Assembly (NCBI GenBank): GCA_002682825.1
Contig: NOKP01000014.1
Span: 383,559-447,558, forward strand
From: Neonectria sp. B-13
Lineage: Eukaryota > Ascomycota > Sordariomycetes > Hypocreales > Nectriaceae
Direction: 5' to 3'
DNA: 64,000 nt
Below the pieces are notes generated by a model. That model worked only from the letters and a program-made list of their open reading frames with translations, ran no database searches and was not told where the DNA came from. Made by a program: the position numbers and the translations under genes. Numbering within the stretch: position 1 is the stretch's first letter; every line of letters begins with the position of its first letter. This document shows, piece after piece, positions 23,946-36,091 of the stretch.

Positions 23946-26672
23946 ATGTCTCGATTCTTCCGCGGCGGCGACGACAGCTCCAGCGAGAGCTCCAGCGACG
24001 ACGAGGCGCTCTACTCCGAGGAGGAGGAGACGAAGGAGGAGCAGGAGAACTCCCAGGATTCCGACGATGACTCCCAGGACGACGACAGCGACAGCGACTC
24101 CAGCGAATCTGGCAAGGCAGCCGGTGCAAGCCAGTTCTTGAAAGGCGCAGAGTCAGACGAAGAGAGCGATGAAGAGGTCCGGGGCAAGGTCAAGAGTGCC
24201 AAGGACAAGCGGATCGACGAGCTGGAGGCCACCATCAAGCAGATTGAGAATGGTCAAAAGAACGGCGACTGGACTCTCATCTCAGCCGGTACGAACCTCT
24301 CCAACGCTACGAGACGCAACTCTTGAACCAGAAACAAACCCTCGAAATGACATACTAACGCAAAAATGCAGAGTATGACAAACTCAACCGCCAGGTCGCC
24401 AAGCTGCCCGGCGGCAAGTCCCCCAAGCCCTACATCCGAATTCTCGCCGAGCTCGAGGACTTCATGAACGAGGCCCTCGCCAAGCAGAAGGTCACCCCCA
24501 AGAAGATGAACGCTACCCAGGCCCGAGCCTTGAACGCCGTCAAGCAAAAGATCAAGAAGACAAACAAGGAGTTCCAGACCCAGATCGATTCTTACCGGGC
24601 CGACAAGGATGCGTACATGGAATCATCTGATGATGAGCCCGTCCAGGCTGCTCCCAAGCCCAAGAAGGTTACCCGGTTCGATATCGACGCCGCCCCCGCC
24701 GAGGACGACGACGATGAGGGCTTTGCCACTGTTGGAAAGGGTGGCAAGACTCTCCAGTACACCCCTGAGAGCATCTTCAAGCACCTCCGCGGCATCTTGG
24801 AATCTCGTGGTAAGAAGAACACCGACCGCACCGAGCAGATCAAGGTCATGGAGAAGCTGTATGAGATCTCCACCACCCCGTACCAGAAGATCCGTGTCCT
24901 CCTCACTATCGTTTCTGCCCGATTTGACCTCGGTGCTGGCACCGGCAACGTCATGCCCCTTGAGCACTGGAAGTCCGCTGAGCGAGAGCTCTCTGCCCTC
25001 CTTGAGGTCCTCCAGGAGAACCGAGAGTACATCGTTGTCGAGAACGCTGAGGAGTGGGATGATGATGAGAAGCCTCCTACCCTGCAGGACGGTGAGAAGT
25101 ATATCAAGGTCTCCGGCAGCATCGTCTCGTACGTCGAGCGACTGGATGACGAGCTTGTCCGCTCTCTGCAGAGCATCGACCCTCACACCTCAGAGTACAT
25201 CGAGCGGTTGCAGGATGAGGGTGCCCTCTACAACATCATTTTCCGTGGCCTCCTCTACTACGAGCACCTCCGAAAAGACGAGGCTCTCGAGACTTCTCAG
25301 GATAGCGTGAACCGAATCGTCATGCGACGTCTGGAGCACGTTTACTTCAAGGTAAAATTCCCACATCCACATCCTCTTCATCTTCCACTTTGCTAACTTT
25401 GCCATTTAGCCCGCTCAGGTTGTCAAGACTTTCGAGGAGAACTGCTGGAATGGCGTCGGCGAGTCCGTTGAGTCGGTCATCACCCCTCGCAGCCAGGCTC
25501 AGGATGCCGGTAACCTGGTTAACGTTCTGTGCAACTACCTCTTCAGCAACAGCGAAGGCATTATCCGTGCCCGAGCTATGCTGTGCCAGGTCTACTTCCT
25601 CGCTCTCCACGGAGAGTACTATAAGGCCCGTGACATGATGTTGATGTCCCATCTTCAGGAGAACATCCCCAACTTCGATGTTCAGAGCCAGATCCTGTAC
25701 AACCGAACGCTGGTTCAGGTTGGTCTCTGTGCTTTCCGCATGGGCTTGGTCTATGATGCCCAGAACACTCTTCAGGAGATCTGCGGTAGCGGTCGCCAGA
25801 AGGAGCTTCTCGCCCAGGGTGTCATGATGCAGCGATACAACCAGGTTTCTCCCGAGCAGGAGCGCCTGGAGAAGCAGCGACAACTCCCCTTCCACATGCA
25901 CATTAACCTCGAGTTGCTCGAGTGTGTGTACCTCACCTGCAGCATGCTTCTGGAGATTCCCCTACTGGCCCAAACCGGTTCCTCGCCTGATGTCAAGAAG
26001 CGTGTCATCAGCAAGACTTATCGCCGCATGCTAGAGTACCACGAGAGGCAGATCTTCACTGGCCCTCCCGAGAACACTCGAGACCATGTGATGCAGGCTT
26101 CCAAGGCCCTGGCGGCTGGCGAGTGGAAGAAGTCGACCACCTTCATCCACAGCATCAAGATCTGGGACCTGATGCCCAACGCTGAGGAGATCAAGACGAT
26201 GCTCTCCAAGCAGATCCAGGAGGAGGGTCTCCGAACATACCTCTTCACCTACGCCCCCTTCTACGACACCCTCGCCGTCGAGACCCTCAGCGGCATGTTC
26301 GAGCTTGATGCCACCAAAGTGTCAGCCGTTATCAGCAAGATGATCAGCCACGAGGAGCTGGCTGCTTCCTTGGACCAGGTCACGTCGACAGTCATCTTCC
26401 GCAAGGGAGTGGAGCTCAGCCGTCTCCAGTCACTTGCCTTGGCGCTGTCCGACAAGGCCAGCGCGCTCATTGAGACCAACGAGCGAACGCTAGAGCAGAA
26501 GACCCAAGGCACCTCGAACGCCTTTGAGCGACAAGGCGGCCGGGGTCGGGGCGGTGGCCGGGGAGGCCGTGGCCGTGGCGGAGGTGGCCCGCGAGGAGGC
26601 GGTAACCCGCAGCGACAGGCCGGCGGCACGCAGTTCACGGGCGGAGCGCTGGGTGCGGCCGTCCGGGGTTAG
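23946..26672 (+). CDS. NIP1: Eukaryotic translation initiation factor 3 subunit C
   Basis: 861-residue eIF3c, a core scaffold of the eIF3 complex that binds the 40S subunit and contacts eIF1 and eIF5 in the cytoplasm. Three exons: 23946-24288, 24372-25351 and 25410-26672 (introns of 83 and 58 nt). It starts [20 protein letters not shown] and has a strongly acidic Ser/Asp/Glu N-terminus followed by the eIF3c N-terminal domain ([20 protein letters not shown]). The long helical core includes [20 protein letters not shown] and [17 protein letters not shown] domain lies around 590-770 ([20 protein letters not shown]). The C-terminus is an RGG-rich tail ([18 protein letters not shown]) as in other fungal eIF3c proteins. 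Length is as expected. Confidence 0.97.
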
Positions 26673-27452
26673 GGGAAGGGAATGAACCGAGATGAAGGCG
26701 TCTAAAGTTGCTTGCATTTTGCATGGGATGGTTGCTTTTAATGAAAAGGGCGAGGATGCGGAGGCAGCTCGCTACGTGTCACTAGGTTGAAACGGAATAA
26801 GGATACATAGAACTCGTCAGTCTTCCACATGCGTGCGATGCTTGCGGTGGTATGTGGTAAAAAGGAACGTCTCATTGCATATGTGTTTGCCGGAGGCAGC
26901 CAAGTTGCTAAGGCGATTGCTCCTCCGCGCCTGTTGGAATTAGATGAAAGGTACTTGAAGGATCGAGATACGCAGTCATGAGGGGCTGAGGGACGAGTAA
27001 ACTGATTTGAAGATTTAAGCTGGTTCCGTGTCACACTCGTAAACTGGTTCATGTGCTTTGAATGAAGTGATTATTGGCGTTGTATACTGGCATTGCTTAC
27101 ACTGGCATTGTCTACACTGACAGTGTCGACGAGTCATTGCTTGTCATCGAATTTGTCGAAAACCACCGGCCCTCATGAGCCGCATCGTCAGCCTCTCCTA
27201 ACACATACGACCATAGCTCTCGGAAAATACGGAGTCTTGTCACGTTATTGTCTTCTGTTCGAAGAGGGCTATTGTCAACGATCTCCGTCGCCCGAGTAAA
27301 AGTCCGAGGATGATTGGTCAAGCGACTTGGTCCATGGTCCCACTTCCTTCGTCTTCTTCATTATCTTCATCATCATCATCTTCCATTCGACTTTCCCGTT
27401 CTTCATGCACGTATCGCGTTCCTTTTCAGATTCGGCATTCTTGTTTTCCACT
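26673..27452. other. Intergenic, eIF3c to kinase
   Basis: 780 bp with eIF3c 3' UTR and the C/T-rich promoter and leader of the kinase. No gene seen. Confidence 0.5.
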
Positions 27453-29210
27453 ATGTCGCCTCCAGCCCAACCCGCTGAATCGCCACAACTCCAAAGCCGA
27501 AGTCGAAGCCGAAGCCGAAGCCGAAGCGCCGAGTCGTCAGCATCTGAATCTATGCAGTCAGATGACGGAACACATAGTCACAAAGGCCGGCCACGATATC
27601 TCCCGGATGCAGACGCAACCTGGGAGGACAAGTATAGCAGGGTTGTTGACGTACTCCCACATGAGCCACTTGACCGCTATGAACCAGGAGGCTTTCACCC
27701 TGCTGTATTAGGTGATACGCTTTGCGATGGGAGATACACAATTCGTCATAAGCTCGGGCACGGTGGATTTTCAATTGTCTGGCTAGCACGGGACAATTAT
27801 GAAGAGTTGGTTTCTTTCATTATTCTTTACTCCATTGTGTAAGACCTCAGCTAATAATGCCCCTTCTCTTAGGCGCTGGGTTTCTATCAAGATCAAGCGG
27901 GCTAGGTACTCAACAGATCAACTAGACAACGACCCAGAAATTAAAGCTCTTTTGCGCTTACACCAACACTACTCCGATACCCGCCCAGAAATGTCATGGT
28001 GTTTTTCCGGTCTCTTGAATTTCTTCCATCACACTGGGCCAAATGGCACGCATAATTGCATAGTCACAGAGTTGCTAGGACCTACACTTGCCACAGTCCT
28101 TTCCTGCATCAACGCCTACTACAATCAGGAGATATTACGGCCCGACACAATTCTCAGGGTATCTAAGCAAGTTCTAGAAGCTGTTGCTCTTATCCATCAG
28201 GCTGGAATTGTCCATGGAGGTAATGATATACTTTTCCTCTCCTCTCCTTTTTATTTATTTTCAAATTTCTTTATCCTTAGTCAATTGCTAACAATACTGT
28301 TAATAAATCTAGACATTTCCCCTTCTAACCTGGCATTTACTTGTAACTCTATAATCGGGAATGATGAGGAGCTTTGGGAAGTTATGGGTGGCGAGCCTAA
28401 GGTAGCAGAATACGACGGTGAGGAGCCACGGTCCCCTCATCTCCCTAGGCAATTGGTGGACACAGTAAAGTGGCCGTTATGGTATGACGCCCCAGATGAT
28501 GATATCTGTCTGATAGATTTCGGAGCGTCATTTCCAGTTGATGAAATGCGCCATGAGCTCGCCCAGCCCTGGCATTTGAGACCACCAGAAACTTTCTTCG
28601 TCAAGTCTTTTGACTACCGGCACGATCTATGGAGAACAGGCTGTGTGGTAAGTGCCTTATCCTCTATTATACTTTGTGTTTAACCCTTGGGGGGTCCCTA
28701 TTTAGATTGGCTATCTGTTTTACCAGAGACCCCCTCTCCAATTCGCCCACACCGACCAGGGGCATATTCAGGCCATGATCAGTGCACGGGGGCCACTGCC
28801 TTCGAACTGGATTGTGAAACTTGAAGAGCTTCTAAAGGCAGAGCTGGATGAGCAAGTATTCGGTAAGTGCATTAGTTAGTGTCCTTTGCTACAGAATTAA
28901 GCTAATCTCTCTATCAGTCCGAGCCTTCCGGTCAGCCACAGAACCAAAAGCTGAAACTCTCATGGAGAATTTTGAGCCTCGTCGGGAGGTTATCATTGCA
29001 TATGCCGAGAAAGACAATAGTTACGAGAAAAACGAGTACACGGAGGATGACTACCAAGGCTTGAGGTGCCTCTTGCCTCTGATGAGGGGACTGATGGAGC
29101 ATGAGCCGGATAAGCGACCCTCAGCCGAGGAGGCGGCAAAGTCCATTTCATGGATTGATCATTGGAGAGAAGCAGGACTGACGGATGTAGAGAAGTCGGA
29201 AGAGGAATAG
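27453..29210 (+). CDS. SRPK-like serine/arginine protein kinase with N-terminal RS tract
   Basis: 494-residue protein kinase with five exons: 27453-27805, 27873-28219, 28313-28647, 28706-28862 and 28918-29210 (introns of 67, 93, 58 and 55 nt). Kinase motifs: glycine loop KLGHGGFSIVWLARD, lysine in WVSIKIKRA, catalytic loop VHGDISPSNL (formed across intron 2; HGD in place of HRD, comparable to the HTD of SRPKs), and DFG in DICLIDFGASF. The C-lobe region HDLWRTGCVIGYLFYQRPPL spans intron 3, and the family end DKRPSAEEAAKSISWI is present. The key residues look intact. This matches the expanded fungal SRPK-like kinases that phosphorylate RS proteins. The N-terminus itself carries an SRSRSRSRSRS run. 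An in-frame ATG at 27405 would add 16 residues; 27453 gives the better leader. Confidence 0.88.
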
Positions 29211-29714
29211 CTGTGGGCATAGTGTTTTGGGTCGTGGTTCTCTTGCTTATTTTGTGGTATGAAATGCTCTAGAAGATCAGGCACCATGGTAGAGTGCATG
29301 TGAACCACCTGTTTACAAAATAGGTCATCATGGCCATATGGATTTGATGCTGCAAATGTCATGTTTGGCCCATCCTTTTCCCCCGGTGAAGCCCGGACTG
29401 TTCGGACCCTTGTGGTTCACCGAGGACGCATCGCAACCGGAACTCGGCGGGATTCTCGGCGACACGCCGGTGATGACTAAGTTGGCGCGCGGCCGGCCGG
29501 GCGTGGAATCATTCGAGTGCGATTGCCGACGAGCGACCCGCGCGCGCGGCTTGTCAAAGGGCAACGCCTGTATGGCTGGTCTGGGTTTAGCCGCTTGCGA
29601 TCTCTCACGGCACATTTTCCCCCTACTTGAGACCGAGGAGAGAAACATTGTGCGATTACTGTTGATGTGCTTCTGTAATAAAACATTCTTTTCGAGTTGC
29701 AAGTGTTGAGTGCC
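29211..29714. other. Intergenic, kinase to hemerythrin gene
   Basis: 504 bp. A 123-codon plus-strand frame (29338-29709) has no recognisable domain and is not called. Confidence 0.45.
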
Positions 29715-30593
29715 ATGAGGCTGATGCACCGCCGAAACTTCACCGCCGCCACCTACAAGAGCATCGTTTTCACTGGACAAGGGACGCTGCCGCGCCTTAC
29801 ACGGAGGTCCGTCTCTGCCGCTGTGGTTGTGGGACCTGTGGCGACGAGATTTGCAGGATTTTCGACGACTGCGAGAAGGCCGTATCAGTATCTGAACCAA
29901 CAACGGGAGATGTCGACGACGGACGAGACCGTCAGCCAGCCGGGCGTGGCCGCCAAGGTCGAGCAGGAAGAGCTGCCGCCGCTGTCGGATCATGACTTTA
30001 AGGAGTATAACCGTCTGGCCGAGAGGATGAACTACTTTGTAAGACTCCCGGGTGCATGTTGATTCATATTCAGCGAACTAGACTTCACAGCAGTCCGCGA
30101 CCTTCATACCCGACGGGAACAACGACTAATACCACCACCCCCTCCTTAGCACGATCATTTCCGACGCTCATGGAACCTCCTCTGGAACGCGTGCACGACG
30201 GGCCGGCGGCCGCAGGGCATGACGCTGAAGCAGTTCCTGTCTGAGGGCCTGCAGTTCGCGGAGCACCTGACGACGCACCACAGCATCGAGGAGACGTACG
30301 TGTTCCCGCACCTGGCCAAGAAGATGCCCGAGTTCAAGAACGGGCGTGGCGGCGGCGCGGCGGAGCTGCTGCGCCAGCACCGCGAGATCCACGCCGGGCT
30401 CGACGGCTTCGAGGACTACCTGCGCCGGTGCCGCACCGGCGAGACCGACTTCTCCCTCGACGGCCTCAAGGAGTGCATGGAGAGCTGGGGCGAGGTGCTG
30501 TGGAAGCATCTGGACCAGGAGGTCAAGACGCTGGGCGCCGAGAATATGCGCCGCTATTGGACCAAGGAGGAGATGAGGCGACTTCCCATGTGA
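29715..30593 (+). CDS. Hemerythrin/HHE cation-binding domain protein
   Basis: 255-residue protein with exons 29715-30038 and 30150-30593 (111 nt intron, branch site gactaat). Hemerythrin-like domains bind a di-iron centre through His and carboxylates; in fungi their roles (O2, NO or redox sensing, iron handling) are mostly unproven. Candidate ligands are visible in order: LSDHDFKEY, HDHFRRSW (start of exon 2), HHSIEETYVFPHL, HREIHAGLDGFEDY and LWKHLDQEVKTLG. About 60 N-terminal residues are Arg/Ala-rich with few acids (RRSVSAAVVVGPVATRFAGF), suggesting mitochondrial import. A second Met 3 codons downstream and one at MSTTDETV are alternative starts. Exon 2 is strikingly GC-rich, with almost every third codon position G or C, unlike exon 1. 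Confidence 0.87.
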
Positions 30594-31100
30594 TGGCGTT
30601 TCAGGGCTGCCAGAGAGAACCAACGGAATCAATCGGTCGAGAATCGGAAGAGGCGAGACTGTGTGAGTAAAGGCGCGTGTGCGTTGTGTCCTCCCAGTTG
30701 CTTGCTTGCTTGCTTCTCGTCTAGCTATATTCGGTGTACGTACAAAGACCACACACCCACTTCTACCTATAAAGATGTATAAATATGCCTTAATGATGCA
30801 CAGCATGGTCTCATTAGTGCGGAATGAAATCCTTCCCATCGTCCTAGAACATGGGGTCTACCATGCTCTCTCCATCGTTTTGCGTCTCGCTCCGGTATAG
30901 TGTCCAGTCTCGCTCTTATCCCTGACATGCCGTCTTTAGCTCAGTCGTTGTGCCATGTCTATCCTCCTCCTTCAATGTACAATGTTGGCATCTGACACCG
31001 CTGGCTCTTCTTTAACTCCAAGATGATTCTCGTGCTCTGGCGGTTAATGTGCTCCGAGTAGCTACTGGGCATTTCTTCCCCGCGTGCGTATTGTTCCGCT
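30594..31100. other. Tail-to-tail spacer, hemerythrin and PEX11 genes
   Basis: 507 bp with the converging 3' ends. No gene seen. Confidence 0.5.
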
Positions 31101-32075
31101 CTAGGCGGTAGATTTCCACAGATCTTTCATGAGCGCAGCGGACGGGTATGACGCGAGAGCCGCGACGGCAATGTCGGGAAGAAAGCCGTTGCCATAGCCC
31201 CAGTGGATGGTCAAAGGCGCCCATGCAAGAGTATGTGTAAACTTGGTGAACCAGTCCGACTTGTACTCGTTCTCGACGGTCACGTCTTCGGACACGGTTC
31301 TGCGCTTGCGCTCGACGAGCAAGCGGAGTAGCTCCATGAAGACGTAAGCTCCCCAAGAACGGACGCTGACGGTGGCAAAGCGGCCGACAGCTTTAGGCGA
31401 CAACTTGACGACGTTCTTCCCGCCCAACCAGGCTGAAGCTTCGCCGATGTGGTACGTGGTAAGGGAGATGACCTGGAGGACCTCGATGGTGGTGTTGAAC
31501 TTGCTCGACTTGGCGGCCTTCTCGCCGGCCTCGGCCGTGTCGGCGGGCTTGCGCAGACGCAGGATGAGGTCCTTTGCGGCGAGCCACATGGCCAGGATAC
31601 CCCACAGGCGGTTCATGGTACGCCACTCGCCCAGCATGCCGACGAAGGCCTCGAGGCGCTTGGCCATGCCGAGGGCGAGAGTGGCCAGCGGCGGAGCAGA
31701 CGCGGTGCTCAGGGCGAGCGAGGACGAGGGTGGCAGCTGGAAGGCGAGCTCCACGAGGCGGCGGGCGTTTTGTCGGAGGGCAGTACGGCCGAGGATGCTG
31801 AGGATGGCGGCGGCAAGGCGGGCGCTGTAGGCGGAGAAGAGGAGGACGGTGTCGGTGCCGCCGCGGGTCCGGAGACAGCGATGGAGGTGGTGGACGAAGG
31901 CATCGACACTGGACGGCGCGGCGGCGATGGCGGCGGCGATCTGGTAGGGAGCGGGCTTCGAGGCGGCAGCGGCGACGGCGGCGGAGGTCTTCGCTGGAGG
32001 ACTGTCGTCGACGACGGGCTCGGACATGGGCACCTGGGCCTCGAAGGCCGGGGCTTCGGTGGCGGTTTCGGTCAT
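31101..32075 (-). CDS. Peroxisomal biogenesis factor 11 family (PEX11C-like)
   Basis: 324-residue single-exon protein. PEX11-family proteins sit in the peroxisomal membrane and drive its elongation and division. The segment SVDAFVHHLHRCLRTRGGTD, followed by TVLLFSAYSARLAAAILSIL, matches the N-terminal PEX11 pattern. The conserved centre is GEWRTMNRLWGILAMWLAAK, and TTYHIGEASAWLGGKNVVKL also fits. The C-terminus has hydrophobic helical stretches around the GYGNGFLPDIAVAALASYPS segment, consistent with membrane association. The first 50 residues are Ala/Pro-rich and disordered. The length and the long central region fit the fungal PEX11C-like subgroup better than yeast Pex11, but the subgroup call is inference. 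Confidence 0.85.
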   Translation of the reverse strand: MTETATEAPAFEAQVPMSEPVVDDSPPAKTSAAVAAAASKPAPYQIAAAIAAAPSSVDAFVHHLHRCLRTRGGTDTVLLFSAYSARLAAAILSILGRTALRQNARRLVELAFQLPPSSSLALSTASAPPLATLALGMAKRLEAFVGMLGEWRTMNRLWGILAMWLAAKDLILRLRKPADTAEAGEKAAKSSKFNTTIEVLQVISLTTYHIGEASAWLGGKNVVKLSPKAVGRFATVSVRSWGAYVFMELLRLLVERKRRTVSEDVTVENEYKSDWFTKFTHTLAWAPLTIHWGYGNGFLPDIAVAALASYPSAALMKDLWKSTA

Positions 32076-33579
32076 TGCGGCGGGCGGATCAAGGAAGACA
32101 GGATATCATCGATAAGCAAGATAAGCAATAAAAGCAGAAGAAGGAAAAGGTGGAAGGGGGAAGGGAAAGAAAAGAGAAAACAAGAAGAAGAAGGATTGAG
32201 GTGTTTGGGTGGTCGGAATGGCCTCATACAATCAAAGGCGGTGGTATTCTAAGCTAAGCAAGCAAGTAGATAAATGATCGCAGTGGTGGCCGAGGGCGGC
32301 GCGGCAGGCGCACATACGGGCGGGACCTTCCTTCGGATCGCACCCCGGTTCGTATGTCCGTACGTCAATGGTCGAAAGCCGGCGTGCCTCGGCAGGCCGC
32401 TGATTGTGATTCGCTCAGGCCGCTCCTGCCCTGGCGCACGGCACCCAAAACGGGTGTTCTTTCCCCACGGGCGCGGCAGCTCTGCAACTGCCTTGTGGCT
32501 ACCCGTAGCCTCGGTATTCTGAGGAACGAATAGGGCCACGTACTAGACTTGCATGGGATGGAAAGCAGAAAGAAGTGTGCTGTGTCTTCTTGGCTTCTGC
32601 ACATTCCCCCCCTTTTGTGTATAATAATTACTTTTCTTCCCTCCCCCTGGTAGTTCCAAGTGTCAAGGTTTATCCGCCGACTTTCGGGGCATGTGTGTTC
32701 CACCGAGAGGGGCAGAAGCTGCGCAAGTAGGTAACTAGCCCGAGGCATTTTCTTTTATCAATCTCCTCCATCTTTTCCTGTGTCACGACATCACTAGTGT
32801 GGATTTGTACGTAGCGCAGCGAAGGTGTTCAGTTTATCGCCAGATTTGCGAGACGACCCTGGATAATTACCCCAGTGGCCTGTGATATTGCCTGTTGACC
32901 ATGTGCACTGCGCGCCCAACACACGCTTCCCCCACACTTCCCCTCGAGAAAGTCAAAGCTCCCAAGCTTGAGCCCGGCAAAAAGCGGAGTTGCATATCCT
33001 CGGAGCCAACACATGGTGCAACGCCTCGGTCCATAACTTATCGCTCGGTATCATCGAGATTGGATGAAGCTACTTACTCTGTTGATGCTGGGTTGCTGCC
33101 TGCTTGCCTGGGAGAGGACCCATCCGTCCTACCCCCATCCAGTAACGTGACTTCGTGTGTGACCCGCGTTCTCCCATGGTCCCTGCATCTTCCTTCAGGC
33201 ACCCAACGCGTGAATTGACTTTAAGCATCACGTTCCACCCCAGAAAGGAATGCGATGAGCATCATCTTGAGTTATGGGCCACTATTTGACTCTAAATTGG
33301 CCGCCAAGAGCCAGCCACAACGCCATCGTGTGGGCCGTTCCCTTTGGCCCGTTCAGCTGAGCCGCTCCAGGGCTGAACTGGACCTATCGAGAATAGCGGT
33401 GGACACTGGCTGCCTGTTGGCTGGCATTGGACAATCGTAGCCTTCTCGCACCCGTGTTCTCTCACGCACTCACGCCTCTACGTGCACGATATATTCATCT
33501 ATATATTCGCCCCTTTGCTGTTGCTGGTCGACATTGCAGTGGCAACAAGTCAATTCGGCAAGTCGACAACTTCCTCATC
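32076..33579. promoter_or_regulatory. Divergent intergenic, PEX11-like and DUF4246 genes
   Basis: 1.5 kb with a purine-rich leader beside the PEX11 start (about 32110-32200) and a TATA-like atatatt at 33501-33507, 73 bp before the DUF4246 start codon. No gene seen between. Confidence 0.5.
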
Positions 33580-35496
33580 ATGTCTGACTCCAAGGTTGGT
33601 CTGATCAAGACCGGCGACGGGGGCCTCCACCTCCCCGGCTTTGGCCTCCCGCTTGGATATCTTCCTGCCGATGCCTTTCCCATCCTCATTGGTGATCAGG
33701 ACAGGGACTGGTCTGCTGCCACTCTCACCATCCGCGAGGTGTGCATGCTCAAGCTCATGGAGGACATCACCGACAAGCCCGACTGGTGGCGAAAGGTCAA
33801 TGACCCCGAGATCGTTGCCAAGTGGAAAAAGGAGGCCCTCGAGATGCCCTGGTCTGAATATGTCGACTATGGCGAATTCGACGACGCCATGTTTGAAGCA
33901 GTAAGCAGTCCCCGTCTATCGACTAAACAACTCGGCTGCTCACACATATTCTAGTGCCTCAAGGAGCTTGTCAAAAAGGCAGACATATACGAGAAAACAG
34001 GTCTCATCCCCGTCGTGGACTACACTGCGTGCGCCATCAAGTCGGACAAGCTCATTCCAGATGACCTCCGCGAGGCCCTCCAGTCCGCTGTGGCGCCGTT
34101 GGAAAATGTCCCGGCCGAGCAGCAGGACTGGCACCCAGGCAGCGACAACAAGGTTCTCGATCTCGTCCACCCATCGCTCTGGCCTGTGCTATATGGTAGG
34201 ACCCTAGTCCTCCCCGACAGGCGCATCAACCTTGAGAACTGCCTCGAGAACTGTGGTATGGGCGTTCTCGTTCCCGAGCCGCACCCTGCTGAGGTTGAAG
34301 AGCGCCGTGTTGGTTGGCGCAACCGCTCCGTCAATGCCCTATCCTCTCGCTTCCAGTGGCTCCCTTGTGATGTTGACCTAACTGGCAAGCACGCCCGGAT
34401 CGAGAGCTACATCAACAACCTGCACCCAGTCCAGCATGCCGCGCTCTATCCGGTCATTGAAAAGTTCATTGAAAAGGCCTTACCTGCTTGGGATATCGTA
34501 TACCGATGGCCAGAGGAGTTCGCGGTTCAGCGCTTGTCCGTAAAGAGCGTTGGGAATGTCTGCTCCACAGAAGAGATCTGCGAGGCCGATGAAAACTACG
34601 GCTGCCGCCCCTACAACCGACCCGTCAACGAAGGCGAGGCTCCCAGGGTGGAGGATGAGGAGAGTGATGAGTGGTATGAAGGCTCCGATCGTGAGCGGCT
34701 CGATCAGGCGTGGTTCCAGGAAACGCACAAGACGTTCCTTCCCGACGCCAAGGAAAATCTTGACGACCTGATCAAGTTGAACGCCAGCGACGTCAAGTCT
34801 TCAGGCTTTTTCAATGACGCGTCCCGGATCCAGGTCATCGTCAAGTTAGCCAACATCCACCTCACGCCTGAGAAGCCCACATATGACGGCGGCTCCTGGC
34901 ACATTGAGGGCCAGCTCAACGAGCACATCTGCGCCACGGCGCTCTACTACTACGATTGCGACAACATCACTGAATGCCGCCTTGATTTCCGCACACCTGG
35001 CAACCAGGAGGAGCTATCGCAGGATCTTGGCTACGAGCAAGACGACCATGACTCCATCTCGCGAACATTTGCCATTCGGAGCCAGGAGGACACGCTGCAG
35101 GACATTGGCAGCGTCGTGACCAAGGCCGACCGCATGCTCTTCTTCCCCAACGTCTACCAGCATCACGTCAGCCCCTTTGAGCTGGCCGACAAGTCGCGGC
35201 CGGGTCACCGCAAGATCCTGGCGCTGTTCCTCGTCGACCCGGCGGTGCCTGTCCTCTCGACGGCCAACGTGCCGCCGCAGCAACTGCACTGGTGGGCCAA
35301 GAGCGCCCTGCCGGCGGACAAGGTGGGCAGGCTCCCGCCCGAGGTGACGGCCATGGTGGTGGACAGTATGGATTTCCCCATCAGCGAGAACGAGGCGAAG
35401 AAGCTGCGGGAAGAGCTCATGTTGGAGCGGACGGTGTTGCAGGAGAAAACGAATGACAATCTCAAGACGGTTGAGTGGAGTTTCTGCGAGCATTGA
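33580..35496 (+). CDS. DUF4246 family protein
   Basis: 620-residue protein of a mostly fungal family of unknown function. Exons 33580-33900 and 33955-35496 flank a 54 nt intron. It starts MSDSKVGLIKTGDGGLHLPG (ATG in context catcATGt). Typical family segments are visible: YVDYGEFDDAMFEA, VLDLVHPSLWPVLYGRT, FQWLPCDVDLTG, YINNLHPVQHAALYPVIEKF and FFNDASRIQVIVKLANIHLT. Towards the C-terminus, GGSWHIEGQLNEHICATALY (H423 and E425), then NVYQHHVSPFEL (H510/H511) and GHRKILALFLVDP (R526) are spaced like the HxD/E...H...R core of Fe(II)/2-oxoglutarate dioxygenases. The fold inference is mine; no reaction is known. No signal peptide or membrane segment is seen, so it is probably cytosolic. Confidence 0.9.
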
Positions 35497-36091
35497 GGCG
35501 GAGGATCAAGGGCGGAGGATTATGAAAGGAGAGCGTTGTTGCGGTGTGTGAGAATTATGTTCCAGCTTTGCCAGGCTTCTGAAATGGAGAGAAAGGATTC
35601 ATGTACTCCATCACATATAAATGAAACTATTGCTGAAGTTTTATCCGTCGCCTATCTGAGGCCATTCCCGGAAGCGCGCATGACGTTTTGACGCAGATCC
35701 AACGCTCTGGACCGGGCCTTATTCAGCGGGTCTTTCAGCTCGCGAACTGCCCCGCACTGGACTCCTGCACCCAGAATTAGCGGCCTTCAATCAAGGCAAG
35801 AATCTCAACAACAACCAAGCTGAGTCACACAAAGTGACGACATCTGAAAAGCACAGGTTGAGATATACCCGGTATTGGACAATCAGATACCGTCCATTTG
35901 TCACTTTCGCATTTAATTTTCAGCCAACACGCGGATATTGGCGGGCCTGTCCTTGACGGGCTTATCCTGGGCGTATTCGCAGGTGGTGGAACCGCGTGCT
36001 TTCGAGTCACACGACCAAACCCCTCAGCACCAACCAGGTCTGAAGATTGATATCAACTCGTCCACGGTCGTCCTCAGTCTAGCTAGCGACT
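35497..36091. other. Intergenic, DUF4246 to phosphatase
   Basis: 595 bp containing a 3' UTR and the promoter of the next gene. No gene seen. Confidence 0.5.

Noticed and set aside
30930..30960. tRNA-like string (tttagctcagtcgttgtgcc)
   Set aside because: It resembles a D-arm only; there is no anticodon arm, T-loop GTTCRANNC or acceptor pairing around it.
31449..32252. 267-codon plus-strand Gly/Glu-rich frame over the PEX11-like gene
   Set aside because: Antisense artefact of Ala/Pro-rich coding sequence on the minus strand.
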